This document shows positions 32,541 to 42,384 of a stretch of DNA of 64,000 nucleotides, one piece after another (within the stretch, counting starts at the first letter, position 1; the number at the start of each line of letters is the position of its first letter). This DNA is from Symbiodinium natans (Eukaryota; Sar; Dinophyceae; Suessiales; Symbiodiniaceae), in the NCBI GenBank assembly GCA_905221605.1, contig CAJNDS010001079.1:761001-825000 (forward strand), in the 5' to 3' direction. Under the pieces are notes generated by a model, which was not told where the DNA came from, searched no databases, and saw only the letters and a list, made by a program, of their open reading frames with translations. The translations under genes were made by a program, and so were the position numbers.

Positions 32541-32830
32541 CCCACTCCAAACCCACCCCCCCCCCCACCCGACCCCTCCCAGCCCCGTCAAAGCAAACCA
32601 CCCCAAAGCCATCCCACCTTTCACGGTCAAACCCACCCCAAACCCACCCCCACCCACACCCGCACATCTTCTAGCCAGGTCCAACCATTCAAAACACGGT
32701 CAGACCCACCCCAGCCCATTCAAAGCCTGGTCAAACCCAGCCAAACCCACCCCAAACCCACGCCGAACCCACCCCAAACCCACCCGCTCCTCTTCCCGCC
32801 AAAACATGGTCAAACCCACTCCAAAATCCG
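32541..32830. repeat. CCAAACCCACC low-complexity tract
   Basis: About 290 bp of imperfect CCCAAACCCACC, GGTCAAACCCA and CCATTCAAA units. Proline/threonine-rich plus-strand frames through it (32478-32973) are translations of the repeat. Confidence 0.85.
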
Positions 32831-33189
32831 GGCCTGCAACACGCTTAAAAATCTTTGCTGTTCAAAGTCCAAGCCTGCCAAAAGCTTTTATTCTGCAATG
32901 TCTAGCAAACAACTCTGCACAACGCAGAAAACTTGAAGCCACGTTGGTTAACTCCCCAGAGCTTCAAGCGTGACTCCTATCCACAGAAAACACCAACAAA
33001 GACGGGCGGGCCAGCAGCATTGCCAGAACGAAGCCCAAGTTACGGAGAAGTCGCTTGTAGACACATACTTCCTGCAGGCAGGAAAGAAGAGGGGTTTAGG
33101 GCCTAGGGTTAAAAGGTACGGGTTGAGGGCTGATGGTTGAGGTTCCTGGCCGGGGTGTGGCTCGCTCGAGGTCGCGGTCGGCGCAAGTT
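32831..33189. other. Unassigned spacer
   Basis: Includes a short TTTAGGG-like patch near 33095-33110. The minus-strand frame through here continues from the gene relic but looks noncoding. Confidence 0.35.
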
Positions 33190-35262
33190 TTTTATGAGGA
33201 ACTACGTTCCAGTCTTTGGCACGGTTTGGGTTTGCCTGTGTGTTACCACCTTGTTGTACTAAGAGACAAATCCGAGCGTCATGGTGGATGTGGTAGGGGA
33301 ATGTCAGAGCTATGTCGGCAAGCATACGCATGAGCGCATGGCCTTTGCCCAGCACAATGTCATCTTCACTTTCCTCCGTGGGTCCCAAAACTGGGTCTGC
33401 CTGATGAAGAACTCTGAGGGAAGACATCATTTCGGGTTTCGTGTTCGACCCGCAGAACTGGCCATAAAACGTGGAAAGAATGCTTCCAATCTTGTGGAGA
33501 CATGCAAAGCACGTTGTTCCAAATGCAATCATGCGCGACATGTCCTTGGCCGGGCGCGTGCGTGGTACGCAGTCGCTTAAGACTGTTTACCAGTGTTATC
33601 CAGTGCTGTAACGTGACAGGCAATTGTCGGAAATGCAAAAAAAAACATGGCAAGCTGGCTTGCAACTGTGGGGGTAAACTGGGGATAAACTGTGGCTACA
33701 CTGTGAAGGTACGTTGATGAGTCCATTGTTTTTCTCCATTTTTCTGGACCTTGAAAGCGGCGCAATGGCGCAAATTTCATCATTGCCTGGTACCCCTCCT
33801 CCGACTAGGATGGCCTGTTGCAGAGCCACTTCCAGGCCCCCTGCGATATTAATAGACTTGATACTGAAGACGTTGCGGATGAAGGTCATGTCGTCCTTTT
33901 TGCTCATTTTGGGGAGGAGCGATGTTGAAGTCCGGCAGAGTGTTTTCAGGTCCTCCTTTGCTACTCGGGCTCGTTTGGTGCCTCCTGCTCCCTTCACGAG
34001 TGCTTGGTGAGCACCGTGGGCCTCCGTCTGACAAGGCAGGCACCAATGTTCGCCTCGGGTGCTCCAAGACATCACAGTCATTGTAAACGATGCAGATTTT
34101 GCCACTTCGTCTCTGAGCATCGCCGCCGTGAAATAAGCATTCACGAAAACACCATTGGTCTCGAAAATTCACCGTGACATTCACAGTGATGCGTCGCTCA
34201 CGTTAGTTTTTTCGATCTTTCTTTGCCTGTTCCGCCTTTTTCTCCTTGTGCCCTCTTTGTAATCTCCCTTCTTCCCTTGGTTTGTAATCTTCTTCATCTT
34301 CTAGACGATGACCTTGTAGCTCTCAACAGGTCTGTCATTGCCTTGTAGTCGGCGTGGTCAATGCTTATCGCCTCAGGAATGTCTTTGGATTTGGCGGGTC
34401 AGAACCGAAGCGGAATCAGTAGCGGAAGCAAGAGCGGAAGCAGAAGCGGAAAGAGGATGTCCGACACTGCTTATCACCTGACTTCTCGGTTGCCTTGCCG
34501 TCGTCCTCTGAATTGAAACGTGCCCTCCGAACCCTCATAAGGCAATTGAAGTGCCTCCTATGTTTCTTCAAGCGTAATCGCGCGCTCCCCCTGAACCTCA
34601 TCGGTGTTGGGGTAGGGATGAAGACGCCATCGTTTCGAGTTGAGGTTCGTGGCGCAGTGCTTCAACTTTGATGCTCATAACAACAAGTTCACACATGCAC
34701 AAGGTTTGCTCAAGGACTGCTCAAGGAAGCGTATGACTGACAATCGTTGTTTTCGAATTCAGCACAAGCGTGTCAGTGGCAATCGGCAGAAGCGACTGGA
34801 TGTTCGGTTAATACATGATGTCAAACCCTTCTTTTGTAGCAGTCTTCTCCACTGAAAGCACAATGCCTAGCAAACTCATGCTACCATTGCATCTCCTCCT
34901 CCATGTTGGACTCTGACAGGGTCTTGACGTCGTCGGGACTTTCTGGCAAATTCCCGAAGAAGGTTTCGTCGAAGTCTTCACATACCACCTTCCGGACTGG
35001 ATATTGTGCTTTCAAGACTGCGATACTGCCCCATCATCGAACATGACGCTGTGGCCATGTATTCATTGCCATTCTCTAACGGGTCTGCCATCTTGAGAAA
35101 TAGAACCGCTTTGGAGAGAAAACGAGCAATGTTGTTCAATCGTCTGCTTTAGTAGACGTCTTGCAATCGATGACTTTCAAGAAGAACCGCGGTCAGGCGC
35201 ACCTTGTTGAAGAACTCGTTGTAGAAGATGTCCGTTTTCTGGTCTTTGAAAATGGGTCAAAC
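33190..35262 (-). pseudogene. Frameshifted gene relic of unknown family
   Basis: The minus strand carries successive protein-like pieces in changing frames. The first (IFKDQKTDIFYNEFFNKVRL, from 35262) runs to an in-frame TAA near 35150. A continuation has LNNIARFLSKAVLFL. After a frame change near 35030 comes a piece with VRKVVCEDFDETFFGNLPES, and then one with two in-frame stops (34860-34610). Further pieces contain EAISIDHADYKAMTDLLRAT (about 34370) and RDQWCFRECLFHGGDAQRRS (about 34160). These are followed by one with MSKKDDMTFIRNVFSIKS (about 33880). The last (33541-33190) contains MSRMIAFGTTCFACLHKI. Stops and shifts indicate a pseudogene, though some breaks could be introns (for example GTACCT near 33715). 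I recognise no domain. The intact copia element lies 146 bp upstream. Confidence 0.5.
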
Positions 35263-35402
35263 CACCCTAAAACCTTGGGAATAACCCAACGTTAAACCAT
35301 GTCTAAACCCGAGTCTGCCCAGAGGCAATAATACCCTAACCCAAAGACCGAAAACGATGAATAAGACAACTGAAACCAAAGTTAAAGATATCTACTACCT
35401 GA
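35263..35402. other. Spacer between gene relic and copia element
   Basis: Contains AAACC-rich sequence and no supported feature. Its right end provides the copia target site. Confidence 0.5.
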
Positions 35403-35407
35403 AAAAG
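35403..35407. repeat. Target-site duplication, left copy (AAAAG)
   Basis: AAAAG immediately left of the left LTR is repeated immediately right of the right LTR (42380-42384). A 5-bp duplication is typical of Ty1/copia integration. Confidence 0.85.
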
Positions 35408-35552
35408 CAACACACTAGGGGCAAACACACACACCCCTACATTCACACACTTTTCCTTCTCAAGTTGAGCCTGACGGTGTGTACTGTCTCTTCAAAGCAC
35501 CAAAGGAAAACACTGCTCTTGAGGTGTTTCAGGGTAACTGCAAAAGTTGTCA
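35408..35552 (-). repeat. 3' LTR of the copia element (145 bp)
   Basis: Identical to 42235-42379 (offset 6827). Read on the minus strand it starts TGACAACTTTTGCAG and ends TAGTGTGTTG. It is the LTR downstream of the coding frame. Confidence 0.95.
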
Positions 35553-35560
35553 CCCCCCTC
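35553..35560 (-). promoter_or_regulatory. Polypurine tract (plus-strand DNA primer)
   Basis: On the minus strand GAGGGGGG lies directly before the TGACAAC start of the 3' LTR, the position required for the retrotransposon polypurine tract. Confidence 0.85.
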
Positions 35561-36024
35561 AGACGTGGTAGCCTTCAAAGCTTACCATGTCTGGACTGCA
35601 AAAGAGGATCCTGGTGACCCTTTCGCAAAGTGCTCGCACGTGTGCGCAAGGCCTTTGCAACTTTTCCTCAAACCTAAAACCTTCGTTCGAAGGTTTCTCA
35701 AAAGTCGCAAGAGCTTCACTCCTGCTCCCTGTTGCAAGTTTCTACCTACTGTAGTGGACCAACAGGTTTAGTCCAAAGGCTTGTCACTCAGCTGTACACA
35801 TCCTAAACCCATCCTAAACCCTCTTCGAAGGTTTATATGCATTTCGTATGCATCTTTTTCACTCTTCTCATCTTCCATGCTCAAAACTGTCCAACTCTGC
35901 AGGAAAAAACCATGCGTTTCAGCCCAAACTCTCAAACGCGCACGTCTGGAAACGCAGGCGCAGCTACAATTGGTGTCCTTCTTCTTTGCGCTCCACCGTC
36001 ACGCGAACTTTCACGACCGCTGTC
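35561..36024 (-). other. 3' untranslated region of the copia element
   Basis: About 460 bp between the TGA stop at 36025-36027 and the polypurine tract. It holds no frame in keeping with the element. Plus-strand ORFs here are small and unsupported. Confidence 0.7.
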
Positions 36025-39000
36025 TCATCCAACAGAGATTTTGACGAACTTGAGCTGCTGTACTCTTGACCCCAACGTGGCTGCACAAAACCCCCCTATG
36101 ATCATGACAATGAAAATGCTGATCACAAAGAGCACAATCGTTGCATTGTTCTCGGACTGCTCACCAATCCCGGAGCCCATTGCTACAGGAGCTAAATAGC
36201 TAGCAAGCAGAACTCTCAAGATGTTGTTTTGCTGGCCTTGCTTGATCGCTGCAGAGACTAAGTACTCCTTCACTTCCTTCCCCCCTGCCAAAATGCCCGT
36301 CTCGTTGTCAACGTACCCCATCAAGCCCAGGAGGAAAAGGATTCGCTTCTTTGAATGAGGTTTTGTCCCCAGATCCGACGGACATGCGTACGTAGAAATT
36401 GGTCTTGTCAAAACGTGCCCCGAACGATTCTCTTTCTGAAGCCACAAATAAGACAAGTCTATGTGTCTCAGCTTGCCGGCTCCTTCTCGTGCTGCCAGCG
36501 CCCGAGCCCCGGAGTTGTCCACTCTGTGCACTAGCTTCACCTCGGATTCAAGGAATGTTTCAAGGAATTGCTTGACAAAGATGCCGTCTGCGACTCCCAA
36601 CAACGAAGACATCCACTCAGCCTCTGTTGAGCTTAGGGCGTAGGACTTTTGGAGCCTGGTGGACACGAAAACCATGTTGCCGTTCAAGTAGAGAGAATAG
36701 CTTGACACACTCTTGCGCCCAAACATCCTTGAACCCCAATCTGAGTCCGTGATCACTTCTAAGACATGTCCTGTACCAAAACTGCATTCTCCTTCATGTT
36801 CATGTTCAACGTCATGCTCACACCTACTGAAGCTTCCACGCTCGCTAACGGGATCTCTGGTGCATTCAGTGTCACACTCTCGAAGCCGCTGTTCCAATGT
36901 CCTGCCAGGGCGTGTGAGCTTCAACTGGAGTACCCACTCAGGTCTCCCCTTCATGTACTTGCCCACATGTCGCATGATCGCAAGGTCATACTCACTCGGA
37001 CTTGCACATCTGGATCCAAGGAGTCTCATGGCAAAATGGATCTCTGGAATATCATTGGCCATGTAGAGCAAAAGACCCAAAGCGCTTCTGAACGTGCTGT
37101 ACGCAGAACCTTCTAAAGGCGGGTCTTCTTGAGGATACCTTATGGTTGAGGGAAGTGGTGTCGATTTGCTCGCGCTGCGCTCAAGTTGCAGGATTGAGAT
37201 CAACTTCTCCACGTACCTCTTCTCTGGGATCACCCTGATGCTGCCATCCTTCCCTTGAAACAAACGCTTCAAGAAATGCCCTTGTCCTCCAAACGGATCT
37301 ATCGGTCCTTCTATCTTGAGCTTAAGGCCCGACTTCTTCAAGTTGCCCAGCAGTTTGCTCGCCCTCTTCTCGCCTGAGACAAACTGAAAATCATCTACGT
37401 GTGTTGAACACGCAAGGGATTTTGGTTCATAATACACTGCTGGTGCTGCAGGATACGACGTCAAGCCATCTTTCGCGAAAATCTCCCCTGCATACATGAA
37501 CCAATCTCTCGCCCCACTACGCTGTCCGGGAAGATTGTATTTGAGTTCATAGGAGAGTCCTGTTGAGGTAGTGATGAATGTAGGTCTCCTTTGTGGTACC
37601 ATAAGGTAAGCATCGGAAACATCAACCATGTACATGACGAGGTTCTCCCCACTCACACACAAGCCCGCTAGCAACTTCTGGAGGATCCCAAGGCTCGCTG
37701 GAGCATACAGGTCTTCAAGGGCCGGTTGAAGGTGTCTAAACTCCTTCGCCACCAAACGCGATCTCCTTCGCCACTCCCCCCTGAACCTCCAGTCGCGCAC
37801 CGTCTTCGACTTTAAACACACCATGCCCTTACCATCTTCTTCACGTTGCATGGGTCTCAGGACTCCCATCTTCTCCAACCTGGTATACTCAACGTCATCC
37901 ATCCTTCTGTCCAACTCTTCCAGTTCTTGCTGGCTTAGTTGAGGAGGACCCTCTTCATACGTTCTACCCTTCCAAGGCAATTCTTCGTGATCCTCAACGC
38001 TTTGCCCCTCAAGCCCCTTCTCGTAGTCCTGCTCCATGCTCTCGATTGGTAGGTCCACCTCTAAACCCTCTATCTCGATCTCATCTTCGTGGTTTGTAGG
38101 GTGACTGGTGCCCACGACTCTTCTAAGCATGTATCCCTCAAGCTCTACCACCTGACTCGCATTCTCCATTTCGGCATCAGGAAGCATCTCAGGTGAATCC
38201 GTGCTCATCACTGAACCGCCTTCAGGAGTAATTCCACCTCCTATCCCTCCTGCGGGTTCACCAGCCACCGACGAAGGTGGGTCACTCGCTGCTTCATCTT
38301 GAGGCGCTTGGGGAAGCAACACATCTGGTACTCTGATTCTGGGCGCTCTTTTGGGCTTGGTCGGGACAACATCCAACACAGAGTTCCACGGCACACCCTT
38401 CATGCTCACAAGGTTTTCAGTCACATACGTTGTGGAACCCCTCCTTACCGACCTTGCATAGTGTACTCCACGCTGATCCGCCACCAGGTTTAAGTTTCCC
38501 ATGGAAGACTTTCCCAACCACACGCATCTTCTCCAAGGTTCTGCTTTGGCATTCGTTTTCGGAAGGATTTGGGCAAACACTGTTGCGCCAAACGGGCACA
38601 ACTTCCCAGCATACGCTCTACCATGGAGGAGTTCAAACGGGGTCTGGCCGCAACGAAGAACATGAAATCTGGAATACAGGAACGCACCGTGACGAAAGGC
38701 CCAATAGAACAGAGGGTGGTTCGAAGTCACCTTCCATCCTGTCTTTTCTTCTATCGAAGCCAACAAACACTTTCCCATCGATCTCACTATGGTAATGAAG
38801 CGCTCAGCTTTCAACCCATGGTGCAGCTGTGAATCCGGAGGTGCCACTTCGATCTTAGTTCCCAATCCCAGCCTCGATCTGCTCGCACTCACGGTCTTGA
38901 GGAACTGGATCATGGCTGGCTCGCTGTCACCTCGGATCACTAGCTCTGAATGTCCCAGCACCGCTCCTAGCTTCACCACTTCTTCAGTCGCATTCTTCAA

Positions 39001-41982
39001 GTCATGAGCCGCTTTGGATTCTACTGGTACACAAAGACAGAAGTTCGTCTGCTCATCCACTACCACCATGTGTGTTGACATCGCATGCTCTTCATCACTG
39101 CCCGGCGTTTCTGTTCTACCAAACATGAAGTCGACGTGTATCACGCCTCTCTCCTTCGTCTCGGCTCCCGGGCGGTTGTCCTCCCTGCTTCTTGATGACA
39201 AGCACGCTGAGCACCAAGATGCTCGAGGGAAGTGGGTTATTTCATGAAGGTCTATGGTGGCTTGATCAGGCAGCGCCGCTTGAGGTTCCACTTGAGGCTG
39301 TCTAGCATACTCTGTCAACATCGCATCGGACGCCTGGACTGCCGCCTTGATTCGAGAATCTGCAATCTCTGCTTGCAGCCTTGCCCATAGCACTCCTTTA
39401 CCACCACTCTTGCTTATGCGCATGTACTGGCACGCTGCCCTCAATGTTCTCAAAGATGAAGTTTCGAAGACCTCGATCCCATTAATGACCAACTTCTCTT
39501 CCCCAGTTTCCCTCGGAAGCACATCTGCCTCAGCAGGATGTTCGGCTCGCTCCTCAGGCCCATCAGGTGGACCACTCTCTGCAAGACCAAGTGCCTGGGA
39601 TGCACCCACTTCTACTTCCATTGGTCGCTCACATCTCTCTTCTCTAGCTTCTTCTGGCGCTTCAGCTTCTCTCGCTTGACCTCGAACTTGTGGACGAGCG
39701 AGTTCCGATTGAACAGCTCCAAGTGTCTCGGGATCTACAGGGTTCTGGGACAGCAGCGTGATCATCTTCACTTTGGGGCCATAAGTCTGCAAAACCTCTC
39801 TGCCTTCCCAGATTTCGCCACTCTCGAAAACCTCATACTTTCTCTCACCCTTGTGCACCAACGTACTTCGGAATGGCCAGATGTGACTCGGATACGATCT
39901 GCCTGGGTTTACTGTGCAATCACTGGACATGCTCACATGCATTGGCTGTCCATCTCGCCTCAGCTTCCACCCAGGTGTGGCTGAGAGTCGCTCAAGGTTT
40001 TCAGGGATCTCAACAATCATCCGAACATTCGAGCTCGCATCATCTCCAGACTCGATTCTGTAGATCTTGCAACGTGTCGCTAAGGAGTTTCTGGCCCAGT
40101 GCACTGCGAACCCTTGGTTTCCTCGTGCCATTACATGACTGCCACTTGAATCTCGCTGCACTGACCAATCATTCTGAAACAACTTGCCTACGCACATCAG
40201 TGGTTGCCGAACGTTCCCAATGACCGCTCTATCCTTGAAGTAGATCTTCTTGCCATCTAGGCCCTCCATCTCAAAGATCACATTCCGTCTCGTACTGCTC
40301 GACGCGATAGTGTTACCTTGGGCGTCTCTAATGTTTGCAACACTCCCGCTCTCCTCTCCAGCTTCACTCATGCTCATGGGCAGCACTGTCACATCAGCAC
40401 CGCTGTCTAGGATCACCTCCTGATAGCCTACCATTTGCTCACGCACTACACGCACATGACCACAATCTTCACCATCAGAACTGCGTGGACTGTGAATGTC
40501 AAACATCAACGTGCTCGTAGATGCTAGCTCGGGCTCTGTCTCCTCTAAAGCCTCGCTCTCCAAGGTGACCATCCGGATCTCGCTGAAGTTCTCGTTCTCG
40601 CTATCCTGGCCAGAGAGGTCATAGTACTGACATGTTGGGGCACTTGGCGGAGTGTAGATCAGGAACTCACTTTCTGCTTCAATCTCTTCAATCACGGGCA
40701 TAGTGTGCAACTCCAAACGGCGAACTTGGGGTATTGTTCGGGCACTTGAGGTTGTTGAGGCATTCGACGAAGCTGTTGACGCGCTAGACGAAGGAACTGA
40801 GGTACTGCTCTCACTCTCTTGCACTTGACGCACTCCAGCACGACAATCAGCTGCAATGTGACCCATTCGCCCACAGGTGTAGCATGGACCAAGCTTGCCC
40901 TTGCCTTTGTCCTTGTCCTTGCCTTTCTTTCCATTCTTCCCACTCTTGTCCTTGCCCTTGTTGTTCTTTCCCCACTGCTTGCCAGAGCCTTTGTCCCCAT
41001 AGCTGCCCCAGCCTTTGTTGCCATGTTGCTGGTAATGATACTTGCCCTTGCCCTTGTCCTTGCCCTTTCTGCCCTTTTCGCCTTTGTTGTTTCTGTCCTT
41101 GCCTTGCTCCACCCTATCAACATCCATCGGCGTAGGACCCCCAGATTCTAGATACTTTGCATCTTTCTCAATCCCAACTGAACGAAGCAAATGTTCCGAA
41201 GACCAAAGAGCAGTTGACCTCTCAAAGCGAAGAAGTTGCGTGCGCATCTTCTCGTAGGTCATTGTCTCGTCCAGGTTGAGCTGCAAGTACTTCTTGACAT
41301 CTCCTGGCAGGCCACTGAGGAGAGTGCTGATCTTAAGGTTGTCGTCATATGGAGCTGCAGCCACTTTGTCGTACTCTTGCACTAACCTCTCAAAGGCTAA
41401 CGTGTAGTCCAATAGTGAGCCACCCTCCTTATACGCAGGGAACCGGACAAGAGCCTGAGCTAGTGCAAGTGCTCTGGGTCGTGACTGTGGTTGCAATTCG
41501 TCTGAAAGGGTTCTCCACACTCTGTAACCGTCGCCGTTCTCCACACTACGAAGAATGCGAAGGGGCCTCTGTCTCAAATATGTTGCCAAAATGGCATACA
41601 GTCTGATACTTCTAGCCTTCGTTTCGGGGGCATACGACTCAAAGCTCACGAAGCTGTCTGCAGTCTCGCACTTCTGAAATTCATTGCGATACTCCTCTTC
41701 TTGGATGTACATCCATTGTTTAAAGGTAAAGCTCCATTCACTCCACTGGCTCAATTCTTCATCGAGGCTTTTCGGCGCGAAGATCTCTGGAGCCTTCACA
41801 TACTTGCTTTCAGACCAGGTATTGGGCTTTGGCTGGTTCACGCTAGCAAGCTGGGCCACTGCCGTGGCCAACTGACTCAGCACCACTGTAGGATCTAAAG
41901 CCGTAGCCGTTCCTGAAGCGCTGGGCGATGCTCCGCCACCTTGCGGAGAGGTTGGATTCTCTCCTTGCCCTTGGCTCTCCAT
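36025..41982 (-). CDS. Ty1/copia Gag-Pol polyprotein (1985 aa, intact)
   Basis: One uninterrupted frame, ATG at 41980-41982, stop TGA. Residues 60-270 are a copia-type Gag. 290-365 is a Lys/Gly/Asp-rich basic linker, followed by a CCHC zinc knuckle (C367, C370, H375, C380). The aspartic protease motif DSGA is at 526-529. The integrase has His/Cys residues (H913, H917, C924, C927) and a catalytic triad D951, D1019, E1060. Acidic spacer 1260-1370. Reverse transcriptase motif VDVSDAYL is at 1453-1460 and the YVDD box reads HVDD (1528-1531). RNase H carries D1746/D1748, SSTEAEW (1785-1790) and D1822. The order protease-integrase-RT-RNase H defines copia. After RNase H are about 130 extra residues with a predicted transmembrane segment (about 1948-1970), unusual for copia. 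Length exceeds the usual 1300-1500. All catalytic residues look present. Confidence 0.95.
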   Translation of the reverse strand: MESQGQGENPTSPQGGGASPSASGTATALDPTVVLSQLATAVAQLASVNQPKPNTWSESKYVKAPEIFAPKSLDEELSQWSEWSFTFKQWMYIQEEEYRNEFQKCETADSFVSFESYAPETKARSIRLYAILATYLRQRPLRILRSVENGDGYRVWRTLSDELQPQSRPRALALAQALVRFPAYKEGGSLLDYTLAFERLVQEYDKVAAAPYDDNLKISTLLSGLPGDVKKYLQLNLDETMTYEKMRTQLLRFERSTALWSSEHLLRSVGIEKDAKYLESGGPTPMDVDRVEQGKDRNNKGEKGRKGKDKGKGKYHYQQHGNKGWGSYGDKGSGKQWGKNNKGKDKSGKNGKKGKDKDKGKGKLGPCYTCGRMGHIAADCRAGVRQVQESESSTSVPSSSASTASSNASTTSSARTIPQVRRLELHTMPVIEEIEAESEFLIYTPPSAPTCQYYDLSGQDSENENFSEIRMVTLESEALEETEPELASTSTLMFDIHSPRSSDGEDCGHVRVVREQMVGYQEVILDSGADVTVLPMSMSEAGEESGSVANIRDAQGNTIASSSTRRNVIFEMEGLDGKKIYFKDRAVIGNVRQPLMCVGKLFQNDWSVQRDSSGSHVMARGNQGFAVHWARNSLATRCKIYRIESGDDASSNVRMIVEIPENLERLSATPGWKLRRDGQPMHVSMSSDCTVNPGRSYPSHIWPFRSTLVHKGERKYEVFESGEIWEGREVLQTYGPKVKMITLLSQNPVDPETLGAVQSELARPQVRGQAREAEAPEEAREERCERPMEVEVGASQALGLAESGPPDGPEERAEHPAEADVLPRETGEEKLVINGIEVFETSSLRTLRAACQYMRISKSGGKGVLWARLQAEIADSRIKAAVQASDAMLTEYARQPQVEPQAALPDQATIDLHEITHFPRASWCSACLSSRSREDNRPGAETKERGVIHVDFMFGRTETPGSDEEHAMSTHMVVVDEQTNFCLCVPVESKAAHDLKNATEEVVKLGAVLGHSELVIRGDSEPAMIQFLKTVSASRSRLGLGTKIEVAPPDSQLHHGLKAERFITIVRSMGKCLLASIEEKTGWKVTSNHPLFYWAFRHGAFLYSRFHVLRCGQTPFELLHGRAYAGKLCPFGATVFAQILPKTNAKAEPWRRCVWLGKSSMGNLNLVADQRGVHYARSVRRGSTTYVTENLVSMKGVPWNSVLDVVPTKPKRAPRIRVPDVLLPQAPQDEAASDPPSSVAGEPAGGIGGGITPEGGSVMSTDSPEMLPDAEMENASQVVELEGYMLRRVVGTSHPTNHEDEIEIEGLEVDLPIESMEQDYEKGLEGQSVEDHEELPWKGRTYEEGPPQLSQQELEELDRRMDDVEYTRLEKMGVLRPMQREEDGKGMVCLKSKTVRDWRFRGEWRRRSRLVAKEFRHLQPALEDLYAPASLGILQKLLAGLCVSGENLVMYMVDVSDAYLMVPQRRPTFITTSTGLSYELKYNLPGQRSGARDWFMYAGEIFAKDGLTSYPAAPAVYYEPKSLACSTHVDDFQFVSGEKRASKLLGNLKKSGLKLKIEGPIDPFGGQGHFLKRLFQGKDGSIRVIPEKRYVEKLISILQLERSASKSTPLPSTIRYPQEDPPLEGSAYSTFRSALGLLLYMANDIPEIHFAMRLLGSRCASPSEYDLAIMRHVGKYMKGRPEWVLQLKLTRPGRTLEQRLRECDTECTRDPVSERGSFSRCEHDVEHEHEGECSFGTGHVLEVITDSDWGSRMFGRKSVSSYSLYLNGNMVFVSTRLQKSYALSSTEAEWMSSLLGVADGIFVKQFLETFLESEVKLVHRVDNSGARALAAREGAGKLRHIDLSYLWLQKENRSGHVLTRPISTYACPSDLGTKPHSKKRILFLLGLMGYVDNETGILAGGKEVKEYLVSAAIKQGQQNNILRVLLASYLAPVAMGSGIGEQSENNATIVLFVISIFIVMIIGGFCAATLGSRVQQLKFVKISVG

Positions 41983-42220
41983 GGCCCAAGGCTCTTCTTT
42001 CTTTCTCCTTCTTTCCTCTTCTTTTCCTTCAGAATCGCACCCTCGAGCACGATCACGGGCTGGTCAAAGGCCAGTCGACAGCAGCTAGCAGCCGGCTGCA
42101 CGCCAGCAATCACACGAGGAACTATGAAGGCTTGTCTCCGCCTACCACAGCTACTCTTGCAGATCGGGTCCAGTCTGCACCTACTAAGGAGCCTCCCCGA
42201 GACCACAGGAATCGGTTCAC
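41983..42220 (-). other. 5' leader of the copia element
   Basis: Sequence between the primer binding site and the gag ATG. The minus-strand frame is partly open but lacks a better start than 41982. Confidence 0.7.
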
Positions 42221-42234
42221 AAGCTCCGCTACCA
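42221..42234 (-). promoter_or_regulatory. Primer binding site, initiator-Met tRNA type
   Basis: On the minus strand TGGTAGCGGAGCTT follows the 5' LTR with no gap. It differs at one of the first 12 positions from TGGTAGCAGAGC, the complement of a common eukaryotic initiator methionine tRNA 3' end, the usual copia primer. Confidence 0.8.
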
Positions 42235-42379
42235 CAACACACTAGGGGCAAACACACACACCCCTACATTCACACACTTTTCCTTCTCAAGTTGAGCCTG
42301 ACGGTGTGTACTGTCTCTTCAAAGCACCAAAGGAAAACACTGCTCTTGAGGTGTTTCAGGGTAACTGCAAAAGTTGTCA
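42235..42379 (-). repeat. 5' LTR of the copia element (145 bp)
   Basis: Identical copy of 35408-35552, upstream of the coding frame on the minus strand, so it should contain the promoter. Confidence 0.95.
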
Positions 42380-42384
42380 AAAAG
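42380..42384. repeat. Target-site duplication, right copy (AAAAG)
   Basis: Partner of 35403-35407. Confidence 0.85.

Larger units (their letters stand above)
35408..42379 (-). mobile_element. Complete Ty1/copia LTR retrotransposon
   Basis: A 6972-bp element on the minus strand. It has identical 145-bp LTRs, a flanking 5-bp duplication AAAAG, a primer binding site touching the 5' LTR and a polypurine tract touching the 3' LTR. One unbroken gag-pol reading frame has protease, integrase, RT and RNase H in the copia order. Leader and trailer are about 252 and 472 bp. Identical LTRs and an intact frame mean recent insertion. Activity is possible but not shown by sequence. The LTR begins TG on the coding strand but ends TTG instead of the usual CA, which is unusual. 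Confidence 0.95.

Noticed and set aside
32478-32973. Proline-rich plus-strand ORFs
   Set aside because: They follow the CCAAACCCACC low-complexity tract and lack any other signal.
40692-41257. Plus-strand and alternative minus ORFs of 70-145 codons
   Set aside because: Shadows of the Lys/Gly/Asp-rich linker of the copia Gag on the true frame.
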